This document shows, in pieces, positions 1-7,665 of a DNA stretch of 64,000 nt. The DNA is from a virus. The position numbers and the translations under genes are program-made. Where the stretch lies: positions 1-64,000 of the IMG/VR virus record IMGVR_UViG_3300008954_000002, one strand, 5' to 3'. How positions within the stretch are numbered: the stretch's first letter is position 1; each line of letters begins with the position of its first letter. The notes under the pieces were generated by a model that worked only from the letters and a program-made list of their open reading frames with translations, did not search any database and was not told the origin of the DNA.

Positions 1-572
1 TTTTATTTTAATGGCTAGTAGTAGCCAGTGTGCACCCGTTACCTGGGACAAAGGCGTAAGCCGGTATAGGGACGGTGTTGTAGGGTTTAAAGACCCAGTC
101 CTATGTAGACGATCTATAGGGAAGAGAGTAATTGCCTCGACCTTGTAGAGCATTACCCTATTGGGTAACTAGTCTACATGAAGCTGAATAAGCTGAAGTT
201 GCACAGTAAGTAAGGCGGTGAGATTCACACACCTACTTACCTCTTACTGTGGTATTGGGTTGCTATTAAGTAGCCCCGCATCCCTGCGTAAAGGGGTGCT
301 TGCCGATGAGCGCGGTGCCAAGGGAATGTCGTGAGACACCCCAAGAGCACCTTGAGCAGACCCTATCATGTCGTGAGACACATAGCGTATGCAAAACGAA
401 TCGGTTCGGGTTGCGTGCTGAACCTAGAGGGACTGTCAGGAACCCTCATGTAGCTCTCTTAGGAGAGTGTCATGAGTCTCCAATTACCCCTGACGGACCT
501 AATCAGCACACCCTTGCATCTACAATCCTGTAGGTGCAGCAACAACGCCCTTCGGGGCACAAGGAGGGACTT
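1..572 (+). ncRNA. Structured gene-free region (candidate noncoding RNA), left end cut by window
   Basis: No convincing gene is seen in these 570 bases; the one long open frame (300-533) has no ribosome binding site and no protein-like composition. The stretch is rich in stem-loops: GTAAGTA pairing with TACTTAC near 206-241, two copies of TGTCGTGAGACA (a GTGA tetraloop hairpin), and CCTACA-ATCC-TGTAGG just before the next gene. It opens with the TTTTATTTTAATGGC motif that follows the terminators further on. It could be a long structured leader for the gene at 573 or a separate RNA; I do not recognise a known family. Confidence 0.35.
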
Positions 573-1160
573 ATGTCCTATCTCGCAACTGCTGCTGCCG
601 CTAGTGCGGTAGCACAGGTGTCATTCCTCGCTACCATCCCCTTGGTGGTGGCGCTTTTCCTCCTGGCCATCATTGTGCTGGCCACGGAGGACATTCAGAC
701 CTTCCGGGACTTGTCCCGGGAGGAGCTCATTCTGGGCTGGGAGGCCCAGAATGAGATGAGGGAGGCGCTAGCGTCCCTCATCAGGGAGTGCGAGGAGAGC
801 AATCTTCTCGACGCTCCCCATTGGCAAGAGGAGGAGGAGGTCATTGAGATCTCCTCTAGCCAGGAGCAGTATCGGCTGCTCCTGGAGGACCTCCTTACGG
901 AGGTCGAGATCCAAGATCGTCGCTTGACGGTCTTGGAAGATGAGGTCAGGGTCTTGGAGGCCCTAGTCATTGAGACGAGAGAGCGTAATGCTTCTCTCTC
1001 CACCCTGGTTGGGATGCAGGTGCATCCTGGCCAGGGTGGAAAGGCCATCAATTTGATGGCCAGCTACCTCGATGTAGGGGGCATCGGGGGCGTGAGGGGC
1101 CGCACCAAGGGTGTGGTCCTCCAGGAGATCAGGGAAGCATTGGCTTCCCTGATCTCATAG
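573..1160 (+). CDS. Membrane-anchored coiled-coil protein, function unknown
   Basis: 195 residues. I start it at ATG 573 because AAGGAGG lies five bases upstream; the frame is open further 5' but without a ribosome binding site. Residues about 5-37 are Ala-rich then strongly hydrophobic (one membrane segment). The rest is a Glu/Leu/Arg-rich helix of the type that forms a long coiled coil to about residue 150. The family is not recognised. The shape (N-terminal anchor, long acidic coiled coil) would suit a scaffold or spanin-like role, but nothing fixes that. The gene is monocistronic and followed by a strong hairpin. Confidence 0.7.
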   Translation: MSYLATAAAASAVAQVSFLATIPLVVALFLLAIIVLATEDIQTFRDLSREELILGWEAQNEMREALASLIRECEESNLLDAPHWQEEEEVIEISSSQEQYRLLLEDLLTEVEIQDRRLTVLEDEVRVLEALVIETRERNASLSTLVGMQVHPGQGGKAINLMASYLDVGGIGGVRGRTKGVVLQEIREALASLIS

Positions 1161-1164
1161 CGGT

Positions 1165-1228
1165 GGGGGAGTCCGGTCTACCTTCGGGTAGGCTGGGCTT
1201 CCCCTTGGGGGGATAAGTCTTTTTATTT
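1165..1228 (+). terminator. TTCG-loop terminator-like hairpin
   Basis: An 18-bp stem (1165-1182 with 1187-1204, several G-T pairs) closed by a TTCG tetraloop, followed after 14 bases by TTTTT. It is first of a family of similar elements ending each gene in the first 5 kb. The gap before the T run is unusual for an intrinsic terminator, so it may act in RNA processing or stability as well. Confidence 0.7.
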
Positions 1229-1235
1229 CAATGGC
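1221..1235 (+). promoter_or_regulatory. Repeated intergenic motif TTTTATTTcAATGGC (copy 2)
   Basis: This is one of five near-identical 15-mers (1-15, 1221-1235, 1458-1472, 1805-1819, 4758-4772). Each is followed at once by a short inverted repeat; copies 2-5 directly follow a TTCG hairpin. Position between a terminator and the next ribosome binding site fits a promoter, perhaps for the phage's own RNA polymerase encoded at 1897; the T run may also simply belong to the terminator. Confidence 0.45.
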
Positions 1236-1282
1236 TTATACGTATGAGGCGTATAACCAATCAACTCATCAAAGGAGCTGAG

Positions 1283-1414
1283 ATGAGTGAGCTGATGCAG
1301 ACAACAATCTTGATAGCTGGAGTCCTAGCCTTGGGGCTGGGAGGCTACCTTGTTCTTCCTAAGGGAGAAGAGGTAGATGAGGTCTGGGACTTCATCAAGG
1401 GATTGTTCAAGTAG
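1283..1414 (+). CDS. Small single-pass membrane protein
   Basis: 43 residues from ATG 1283 with AAAGGAG six bases upstream. Residues 5-27 form a Gly/Leu-rich membrane segment; the tail (EEVDEVWDFIKGLFK) is amphipathic. It sits alone between two TTCG hairpins, so it is expressed as its own unit. Function unknown. Confidence 0.65.
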   Translation: MSELMQTTILIAGVLALGLGGYLVLPKGEEVDEVWDFIKGLFK

Positions 1415-1420
1415 AGGATA

Positions 1421-1461
1421 ATGGGGCGGGTCTCTTCGGAGGCTCGTCCCATACTTCTTTT
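1421..1461 (+). terminator. TTCG-loop terminator
   Basis: A 14-bp stem 1421-1434/1439-1452 with a TTCG loop, then ACTTCTTTTATTTT. It ends the unit of the small membrane protein and runs into repeated motif copy 3. Confidence 0.8.
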
Positions 1462-1472
1462 ATTTTAATGGC
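1458..1472 (+). promoter_or_regulatory. Repeated intergenic motif TTTTATTTTAATGGC (copy 3)
   Basis: Exact 15-mer shared with position 1-15, followed by the inverted repeat TGGC-AATAAC-GCCA. Candidate promoter or RNA processing signal (see copy 2). Confidence 0.45.
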
Positions 1473-1498
1473 AATAACGCCACACAATAGGAGATGCC

Positions 1499-1762
1499 AT
1501 GAAAGCTAGACTTCGTGGTAGCTGCAAGCTCTGTGGTCGCCTGTATAAGGCAGGCACAGAGATCGTGCGCTATGGGTCTGTCAGGCCCTGGGTGCACGAA
1601 AAGTGTGCAGCATCTCGGGAAGTGGTCCCCGAGAATAAAGAAGTGACCATGACCACCTCCCACGGTGAGTGTCCTGGAGAGTTCACTCTATGTACCTGTT
1701 GCGGAGGCTTCTGTCAGGGTTGTGATGACCCTGAGTGGAAGTCCCGCTCAAGAGGTAGGTGA
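1499..1762 (+). CDS. Small Cys-rich putative zinc-binding protein
   Basis: 87 residues; ATG 1499 follows AGGAG by six bases. CKLC (residues 9-12) with a later WVHEKC resembles a treble-clef or HNH-type zinc site seen in many small phage proteins; a second Cys cluster (CTCCGGFCQGC) lies near the C-terminus, giving room for a second metal. The strongly basic ends (RLRGSCK, SRSRGR) suggest nucleic-acid contact. No catalytic motif is seen. Flanked on both sides by TTCG hairpins. Confidence 0.65.
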   Translation: MKARLRGSCKLCGRLYKAGTEIVRYGSVRPWVHEKCAASREVVPENKEVTMTTSHGECPGEFTLCTCCGGFCQGCDDPEWKSRSRGR

Positions 1763-1767
1763 ATCAG

Positions 1768-1813
1768 AGGGGTGGTGGGTCTTCGGGCCTGCCACCCCTA
1801 GCCTTTTTATTTT
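1768..1813 (+). terminator. TTCG-loop terminator
   Basis: 14-bp stem 1768-1781/1786-1799 with TTCG loop, followed by AGCCTTTTTATTTT. The next repeated motif (1805-1819) overlaps the T run. Confidence 0.8.
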
Positions 1814-1819
1814 AATGGT
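1805..1819 (+). promoter_or_regulatory. Repeated intergenic motif TTTTATTTTAATGGt (copy 4), upstream of the polymerase gene
   Basis: The 15-mer precedes GGTCAT-TGGTGTG-ATGACC, an inverted repeat in the same place as in the other copies. It lies 77 bases before the ATG of the DxDGD polymerase-like gene. Confidence 0.45.
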
Positions 1820-1896
1820 CATTGGTGTGATGACCACCCCGTGTGTGAGTGCACGACACTCATGGGTTTCTAATAGTGCAACAACAAGGAGAAGTT

Positions 1897-4707
1897 ATGC
1901 ATAATAGCATGACACCACGCGAGCAGCGGAAGATCTCTGCGGCTGCGACACGACTCGTTAATCGAGTTGCATCGTACGTCACGGCGTTCGTGATGCACGT
2001 TCGTGTTAGAGAGAGAGGAGGTGCGGACTTTCCACATCTTCGCTATGAGAGAGCTGTCACCATGGCTGGGTTGCTGACCCGGTCTGTGGAGACAGGTTCT
2101 CCCGTTGTCATCCACCTGAGGGATCAGGTGAACGCAGATGATGATGACCGTGGAACGGAAGTTCCCCGTGAAGTGATCTTGGCCTTGCGTAAGCAGGGTT
2201 GGGTGAGCATTGCGGGGAAGCACTTGATTCCTAGACAACTTCTTAGGAAGTTGTCTAGGATCTTCCCTCGGGCAGTGGATGCCCTGGCATACCTCGGAGG
2301 ACTGTGTGGTCCTCTGTGGGCTGGAACCTTCATTCGTAACTGTAATGTTACGGTACGGACTATCCGTACGAAGGGAAAGCAGAAGGCTGGGTCGGATGGA
2401 GCCGGAAGGCTCCATCCGAAGCATCCACTGTACAGCATGCTGGACATTGTTCCAGCATCTGCCTGTGCAATTCAGATTCGTGCAATGAATCTGGAGACAG
2501 GTATCTTCATCAAGGGCATTCTCGTTCCTGACGAGAGGTGTCTGGATGAAGACGGCAACCCTGACATCTGGGTCGATTGGCTTCAGATCAAGGGGCGCTG
2601 GAAGGCTGCAGCAAAGACCAAAGCAAAGGCTTCAGACGATCCCATGTCTACACTTGTAGTAGATCTTGGGGTTACCGGAGTCTTTGATCGGCCTGTGCCG
2701 TATTCTTGGAACTATGAGATCCTTGGATGGATCAATAGGACCGAGGAGACGTGCAGGATCATCGATAGCTTCATCCACGAGGCTATCGACCGATACATCA
2801 AGAACGATGGAGACATTGGTTTCTTTCGTCAGATGGCTGAGGAGGACGAGCACCTGAGCTTTATGGCAAAGGCGCTTGAACTCCTAGGGTTGAGTCCTAA
2901 GGCGGTTCCCGAGATCCGTCAGCAGTTGGACCAGAGGGTCAGTTCGTTTCGGTATCTCTGTGTACAGGGAGCCGGGCGGAAGAGTCCTGCTCTTGTGTCG
3001 GTAATTGACAACGGGATTCCCGATGGTCATGCCGTCATGAGGCCACTGAAGATAGACGGAGAGTGGAAATACCTGCCAGGTGACGAAGTCGCCATCACCA
3101 GGTATCCGCTGGTCCTGCCTCAGGCCCTTCGGACTGTGAAGATCATTGATCCTGCCCAATGTGGTTTGGGTCATATTCTGATCGGTGACCATCGCGGAGA
3201 GAAAGCAGTTCCTGCTGGAGCTGTCTATCTCTCCGAAGTCGATCTGGTGGAGGGTCTGATGGGCGATGACGATGGAGACATGGTCATTGTCGATTGGGAT
3301 CCTCGGACTGTGGAGCTGTTCAAGAACAGACTCACATTCCCTGGGTTCAGCAAGAACCATCGGTTCTTGATTGAGCCTGAGGAAGCCGAGGGCTTCGCTA
3401 AGTCATCAGCCAAAACGGATACCGACGAAGGGTTGGATATTCTGTCACAAGACGGTAGAGGCCCTGTAGGGCTTGCTACTGTGTGGCAGTTCTCCTTCCT
3501 GAAGCTCGGGAAGCCGTTCCATGCATTGGCTACCGGTGTACTCGTTCAAGAGTTCATCGATATGGCCAAGCGGGTTGTTCAGTACACAGATCCCAGATGG
3601 GCAATTGAGCCGAAGAAGTGGCTCAAGAACCCTAACGGATCTGTTCAACTCACTGACGGGTGCAAGTTTGCATCTGATTCAGTATGGGTTGGTGAGCATG
3701 GTCTTATTGACATGGACATGCTCAGCTCCTGGGTTAAAGAGCAGATGGCTTGGGCCAAATCGGCAGACCTGCTGCCCTGGCGCAGTAGCAACGGTAGGAT
3801 TCCGTTGTCACAGTGTGAAGACCTGTTGAAGCGTTTTGACGGAGACGTCGAGAATGCAACGACGTTGGTTGAGCATTGTGCCATCAGGGCCTCTGAGTTG
3901 CTGCTCAGGGTAGATGCAATCAGCGAGTCGGAGGAGACAGTAGAACTCCCCGATCTGCTTCTGAAGCTCGTAGAAAGGAGGCTTGGAGTCAAGATGGACA
4001 TTCGTCCATTGGGACTTACATCCCCCGAGTACACAGAGTTGAGGAAGCAGTCTGGACTGCATGATTATGGTGCACAGCTGCATCGGATTTGTAAGCCTGG
4101 CTTGCATACCCGTGAAGAGCGCAACACCATGATTGAAGCAGAGAAGGCTCTGCTGCTGGAACAGTTGAAAGGACTAGCCGACCCTACTAGCGCAAGCTAT
4201 GAGGGAGAGCTAGCCACCAAGCTGCTCCTCATCTGGGTGACGGAGACGTCACAGGTCGGAAACAAGCACTATAGATCTCACCTCAACAGGGCATTCCGTG
4301 CCGTGTTGTGGGAAGGGTCTCCAATCTTGGCAATTGTCGATCCCGACGGGAAAGGCATCGCTGAGAGCGGGTGCTCGTTCATGACGCCAGAGCGACTGAG
4401 GGCTACGTCTCAGTATCTGAAGAACTTTGCTACCACACAGCATGGGCGCGAAGAGATGCTGAGCTTGGTCCCGAATGCGAAGCCAAGTGTATTCTTGGCA
4501 ACGCAGGTTAGCCTGAGTCGTAGTGTGAAGCATGAGGATGAGATGGGAATTCCTCTCACCGATTGCCCACACTGTACGAAGGCAGTAGTCGGACAGGTCG
4601 TGTCCGAAGAGCGAAGAGATCGAAGCGGTGACTTCGACAAACATCTCGGTGCACTGGTCAAGAAGACCAATGTGACACTGGGATGGCCTGACTATACCAA
4701 GAAGTAG
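1897..4707 (+). CDS. Single-subunit DxDGD RNA polymerase (YonO/QDE-1-like double-psi beta-barrel fold), putative
   Basis: 936 residues. Start chosen at ATG 1897, six bases after AAGGAG; the frame is open 48 bases further 5' without such a site. The key evidence is MGDDDGDMVIVDWD around residues 455-468: D457, D459 and D461 fit the DxDGD metal-binding loop of the QDE-1/YonO superfamily, related to the NADFDGD loop of cellular RNA polymerase beta-prime. It is preceded by a region ending RYPLVLPQALRTVKIIDPAQ, in the place where these enzymes have an R-x-P segment before the catalytic barrel. Known members (B. subtilis phage SPbeta YonO) are DNA-templated RNA polymerases; eukaryotic relatives copy RNA. 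The downstream ~470 residues have no recognised domain. No T7-type polymerase or beta/beta-prime pair is seen. Family assignment rests on one motif and context, so a divergent or inactive member is possible. Confidence 0.65.
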   Translation: MHNSMTPREQRKISAAATRLVNRVASYVTAFVMHVRVRERGGADFPHLRYERAVTMAGLLTRSVETGSPVVIHLRDQVNADDDDRGTEVPREVILALRKQGWVSIAGKHLIPRQLLRKLSRIFPRAVDALAYLGGLCGPLWAGTFIRNCNVTVRTIRTKGKQKAGSDGAGRLHPKHPLYSMLDIVPASACAIQIRAMNLETGIFIKGILVPDERCLDEDGNPDIWVDWLQIKGRWKAAAKTKAKASDDPMSTLVVDLGVTGVFDRPVPYSWNYEILGWINRTEETCRIIDSFIHEAIDRYIKNDGDIGFFRQMAEEDEHLSFMAKALELLGLSPKAVPEIRQQLDQRVSSFRYLCVQGAGRKSPALVSVIDNGIPDGHAVMRPLKIDGEWKYLPGDEVAITRYPLVLPQALRTVKIIDPAQCGLGHILIGDHRGEKAVPAGAVYLSEVDLVEGLMGDDDGDMVIVDWDPRTVELFKNRLTFPGFSKNHRFLIEPEEAEGFAKSSAKTDTDEGLDILSQDGRGPVGLATVWQFSFLKLGKPFHALATGVLVQEFIDMAKRVVQYTDPRWAIEPKKWLKNPNGSVQLTDGCKFASDSVWVGEHGLIDMDMLSSWVKEQMAWAKSADLLPWRSSNGRIPLSQCEDLLKRFDGDVENATTLVEHCAIRASELLLRVDAISESEETVELPDLLLKLVERRLGVKMDIRPLGLTSPEYTELRKQSGLHDYGAQLHRICKPGLHTREERNTMIEAEKALLLEQLKGLADPTSASYEGELATKLLLIWVTETSQVGNKHYRSHLNRAFRAVLWEGSPILAIVDPDGKGIAESGCSFMTPERLRATSQYLKNFATTQHGREEMLSLVPNAKPSVFLATQVSLSRSVKHEDEMGIPLTDCPHCTKAVVGQVVSEERRDRSGDFDKHLGALVKKTNVTLGWPDYTKK

Positions 4708-4726
4708 TCAGGTAACAGTATAGACA

Positions 4727-4766
4727 GGGGAGGGGGCCTTCGGGCCCTCTCCCCTTCTTTTGTTTT
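4727..4766 (+). terminator. TTCG-loop terminator after the polymerase-like gene
   Basis: Perfect 12-bp GC stem 4727-4738/4743-4754 with TTCG loop, then TTCTTTTGTTTT. Repeated motif copy 5 overlaps the T-rich run. Confidence 0.85.
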
Positions 4767-4772
4767 AGTGGC
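4758..4772 (+). promoter_or_regulatory. Repeated intergenic motif TTTTgTTTTAgTGGC (copy 5)
   Basis: Two changes from the consensus; followed by the inverted repeat GGCACTCA-TGG-TGAGTGTC. It serves the gene at 4814. Confidence 0.4.
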
Positions 4773-4813
4773 ACTCATGGTGAGTGTCAATAACCAACCA
4801 AGGAGCGTGTGAG

Positions 4814-5203
4814 ATGAAGTCAATTAGTTTGACAATGGCCGAGCTGGGGGTGTGGATGCCCCCGAGTCTTCTGACTGAGGAAAGCAGGAGACAACAAGGA
4901 GCAATTGCTCCCAATGAAGCGTTTGCCTTTTGGGCAGATGTCTTCGGATGGGTCAATCCGGCCCAAGCGCGGCGGGCAAAGGAGCAGCGCCTTAGGAAGG
5001 TGTATGCCATGGCCTCAGCTCTCAGGAGAGACGAAACCCTCCACAAGCAGGTAGTTGTGATTGATCGCGGGTACTACATGGAGAACAAGGATGTGTGCTT
5101 TGCATTCTTCCGGGCTCTCCAGAAGCGTGTGGAAGAGAGAGGAATAAAGTGGGAGGTCGTGTGCTACGGGCCTCAGATGAGGCTCAAGGGCTTCCACTGG
5201 TAG
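4814..5203 (+). CDS. Hypothetical protein, basic, Ala/Arg-rich
   Basis: 129 residues from ATG 4814 (AAGGAG eight bases upstream). A basic middle (PAQARRAKEQRLRKVYAMASALRRDE) is followed by a segment with a KQVVVIDRGYY strand and an amphipathic helix (FFRALQKRVEERGIKWEVVCYG), which looks like an alternating alpha/beta fold. No family recognised. It is a separate unit between TTCG hairpins. Confidence 0.65.
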   Translation: MKSISLTMAELGVWMPPSLLTEESRRQQGAIAPNEAFAFWADVFGWVNPAQARRAKEQRLRKVYAMASALRRDETLHKQVVVIDRGYYMENKDVCFAFFRALQKRVEERGIKWEVVCYGPQMRLKGFHW

Positions 5204-5212
5204 AAGCAGAAA

Positions 5213-5253
5213 GGGGAGAGGGTCTTCGGACCCTCTCCCTGACCTTTTTATTT
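5213..5253 (+). terminator. TTCG-loop terminator
   Basis: 12-bp stem 5213-5224/5229-5240 with TTCG loop, then GACCTTTTTATTT. Last hairpin of this exact type. The following motif copy is degenerate (TTTTATTTACTCC). Confidence 0.8.
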
Positions 5254-5289
5254 ACTCCGTTCCCATCTCAAGGACAACAGCTAACGACT

Positions 5290-5322
5290 CCGTGAGGACA
5301 ATAAATAAATAATCCCTCCTCA
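5290..5322 (+). promoter_or_regulatory. Inverted repeat enclosing ATAAATAAATAA
   Basis: CGTGAGG pairs with CCTCACG around an AT-rich loop containing ATAAATAAATAA (5301-5312). The same AT core recurs between genes at 7596 and 9051 and resembles the T4 late promoter core TATAAATA. It may be a promoter-like site or a stem-loop. Confidence 0.35.
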
Positions 5323-5368
5323 CGTCGGGCTTATGTCAGGGTGTCAACTCGTACAAAGGAGAACTGTT

Positions 5369-5413
5369 ATGCCTATCTCATTGGCAGAAGCAGTTGGCTT
5401 TCGTATTGAGTAA
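5369..5413 (+). CDS. 14-residue peptide ORF (possible leader peptide)
   Basis: ATG 5369 follows AAAGGAG by six bases, as good a ribosome binding site as any nearby gene, but the frame ends after MPISLAEAVGFRIE. It precedes a long structured gene-free stretch, so it may be a leader peptide or the remnant of a truncated gene. Confidence 0.4.
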   Translation: MPISLAEAVGFRIE

Positions 5414-5419
5414 TTAGTT

Positions 5420-6310
5420 TTGCACTCGTAACGCCCCTAACGGGGAGGTGCATAGTCAAAGGGCCTGCGACGATAAACAAGGACCCTGCGGGCTTACAAA
5501 GCTGGTTCCCGGCAGTGAGATGAGCAGTAAGTTATAACCCACGGGCTCTGGAGAGTATTCAGTATGTCTATCTTGAATGAATGCTTTACTATACATATGG
5601 ACAGGTAGAGCGGTGTTGAGTCACCATCGTAAAGATCATAGTGCACTATGGTTAGTGGCTCGTTTTCCTATAGAGAGGAAGAAATGGGCGGAGCTCACAG
5701 GGGTATAGACTACTCCGTTAGTATCCTACCTAGGATCCTTAGGTTCTATTTAGATCCTCAATTCTTACCTACAATTGGGTAGGTAGATCTCTACTATCAA
5801 GCATTAGTTCTATTTATGTAGGTAGCGTTCAATACGCGTCTACGTGCGTACACACTTAGGGTGTGTACTCGATTACGAGCTAAAAACAGATATGTAAGCA
5901 CCGTTTATAAAACGTCAAGGGGTCTATTCAAATTAAATACATATTTCTTTTGTATAGGTGTTTATCCAGTACAGGTAAGAGTGGGCCGGGGTCTGTCAGG
6001 GATCAACTCTTTGAGTCCTATTAGATCCTTCGATCCTATCCAGGGTATATCCTATCAACACTCTTTGTTTCTATCTAGTACTCTTACAGTGAGAGTCTTC
6101 TGGGGGAAGCCTCCTGTGGGCGTACTAATCCTTTCAAGGGAATGATTGGGCCGTGCTCGTTGCACACACTGGGCAGGCCCTATAGAGAACTGGATAAGGT
6201 CGCTGACGCTCCCTACCAATAGGGTCCCGTAAGGGGCCCAATCAATACTCTTCAAGTCTGGGACCCACACTCCCATTCTCGATGTGGGTCCCTATGCAGG
6301 ATCCTGATAG
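5420..6310 (+). ncRNA. Long structured gene-free region B (candidate noncoding RNA)
   Basis: About 890 bases without a credible gene. Stem-loops seen include CCCCTAACGGGG near 5445, CTTACCTA-CAATT-GGGTAGG near 5765, GTACACAC-TTAG-GGTGTGTAC near 5848 and, at the 3' end, GGGACCCACA (6260-6269) with TGTGGGTCCC (6283-6292). The last stem lacks a T run. Many purine-rich linkers between stems look like a folded RNA rather than decayed coding sequence. The family is not recognised; large ornate phage RNAs such as GOLLD or ROOL are possible comparisons. Confidence 0.4.
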
Positions 6311-6409
6311 TGACTATTGAACACCTGGGAGAACCATTCTATTCCCCTTTATTGGAAAATAGTTCAGAAAGATCTATTCCGCGCTGAAAATACCAACCAA
6401 GGAGTACTC

Positions 6410-6649
6410 ATGCTTGTAGCTTTCGAAATACTGATCTACGGAGCTAAGGTTCCCGTATATATCAACCCCAACCATGTAGTCATGTTGAGAGAAGATGAAT
6501 CACCCAACGAGACACGCATGATCCTGTCCAGTGTCAACAGCTGTGTTGTTGCTGGAACCCTCCAAGAAGTAGCACAAGCCCTTCAAGGAAAGACACCACC
6601 CTCCCTGTCAGAAGCAATGCTTGCACATGACATCAACTCACTAACTTAG
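6410..6649 (+). CDS. Hypothetical small protein
   Basis: 79 residues from ATG 6410 (AAGGAG five bases upstream; the open frame extends 5' without one). The pattern is beta-rich at first (VAFEILIYGAKVPVYINPNHVVMLRED, then RMILSSVNSCVVAGTLQEVAQAL), ending in a helix. It is reminiscent of small FlbD/SwrD-like beta folds, but the match is too weak to name. Eight bases separate it from the next gene, so the two form an operon. Confidence 0.65.
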   Translation: MLVAFEILIYGAKVPVYINPNHVVMLREDESPNETRMILSSVNSCVVAGTLQEVAQALQGKTPPSLSEAMLAHDINSLT

Positions 6650-6657
6650 GAGACTAT

Positions 6658-6972
6658 ATGTCCCTGGTAAACAAAGTAAGAGAAGCTCTTGAAGCTCTCG
6701 TAGAGATCGGCAGTACTACTACTGATCACCTAGAAGAATGGCTCCGTATCCGTACAGAAGCTGGAGACACATTCCACGCAACAAGTTTGCGTCATGATGC
6801 AGCACTTACAACCCGCAACATTGAATCAGTAAGAGAAAGACTTGAGTATCTTACCTCTATTGGATCTGTCCCTGAACAAGTACAGATGGCGCTGACCATT
6901 CAGGAATTGTTCCCCAGTGGAGAAGCACTCCTCTCTGACCTTGTGTCATCTTCTTTAAATCCAGGTATTTAG
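6658..6972 (+). CDS. Hypothetical mostly helical protein
   Basis: 104 residues, ATG 6658 after TAGGAG. Composition suggests several amphipathic helices (VREALEALVEIG, IESVRERLEYL). No family or motif recognised. Second gene of a two-gene unit with 6410-6649. Confidence 0.65.
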   Translation: MSLVNKVREALEALVEIGSTTTDHLEEWLRIRTEAGDTFHATSLRHDAALTTRNIESVRERLEYLTSIGSVPEQVQMALTIQELFPSGEALLSDLVSSSLNPGI

Positions 6973-7005
6973 GGGCATAATATATATAGCCAAAAGGAGG
7001 TTGCT

Positions 7006-7416
7006 ATGAATCTGACAGAAGCGAAGAAGCTACTCTCGAGTACAGTCCGGGGAGAGCTCCGCGATCATGCCTTCGGTGACCGAGAGGTCACCTGGTTCGT
7101 CGTCAAGGACGGCCTTATTGTGGCGCAAGCTGCAGAGGGCTACTTCGGCGGAGGCTCCAGTGGGGTGAGTGTCTACACGACGCCCATCCCGTTCGAGGAG
7201 CCGTGGGACTTCGAGACGGGAAGCGGGTACCTGGCGGAGGTGGACGACGAGGCCTACGCCGCTGCCGAGTTCGACGGTCGTGATGCTCGCGAGCTGCTGA
7301 CGTGCGGATCGTTGCGTGTCGGGCGCAACGATGAGACGGGTCCGGACACCTACCGGGACGGGGCGTGCATGCCAGGACTGACTCTCGAGGGAGTCAGGAA
7401 AGAGTTGTGCGGCTAA
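7006..7416 (+). CDS. Hypothetical protein with G+C-rich codon use
   Basis: 136 residues, ATG 7006 six bases after AAGGAGG. The protein is acidic with a Gly-rich turn (YFGGGSSGVSVYTT) and reads as a small beta-rich fold. Third positions are mostly G or C (GAC, GAG, CTC, GTC), unlike genes on either side, which suggests recent acquisition. It is followed at a distance by a TCCG-loop terminator. Function unknown. Confidence 0.7.
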   Translation: MNLTEAKKLLSSTVRGELRDHAFGDREVTWFVVKDGLIVAQAAEGYFGGGSSGVSVYTTPIPFEEPWDFETGSGYLAEVDDEAYAAAEFDGRDARELLTCGSLRVGRNDETGPDTYRDGACMPGLTLEGVRKELCG

Positions 7417-7547
7417 GAGCTCTGCGCAAGCGGTAGGTCCAGAAGCAATCTCAAGAGCATACAGCAAAGACCAAAAGCGTATGCTCTGTGTCGCCCTAGG
7501 AATGGAACAGATGGAGTCTGAAGACGAGTACTGAGAACAATAAAAGA

Positions 7548-7577
7548 ACCCTACTCCGGTGGGGTATCTTTTATTTT
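7548..7577 (+). terminator. TCCG-loop terminator
   Basis: ACCCTAC (7548-7554) pairs with GTGGGGT (7559-7565) around TCCG, then ATCTTTTATTTT. It belongs to the same UNCG-loop family as the hairpins at 1-5.3 kb. Confidence 0.75.
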
Positions 7578-7595
7578 ACTTAACTTCAGTATCTC

Positions 7596-7624
7596 ATAAA
7601 TAAATAGCTCATAAATAATAACTC
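7596..7624 (+). promoter_or_regulatory. ATAAATAAATA / ATAAATAATA repeats
   Basis: Two AT-rich cores in tandem (7596-7606 and about 7611-7620) followed by AACTCC-TTAC-GGAGTT, a TTAC-loop hairpin. They lie between a terminator and the gene at 7666. Similarity to the T4 late promoter core is suggestive only. Confidence 0.35.
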
Positions 7625-7665
7625 CTTACGGAGTTTACTAGGTAGCCTTCACAAAAGGAAACAAT

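Noticed and set aside
300-533. 77-codon open frame in the left noncoding region
   Set aside because: No ribosome binding site, unlikely composition, and the sequence is full of stem-loops shared with RNA-like regions.
7417-7534. Frameshifted extension of the 7006-7416 gene
   Set aside because: A coding-looking frame (..ISRAYSKDQKRMLCVALGMEQ) follows the stop in another phase, but no slippery site is evident, so it is left as possible decay.
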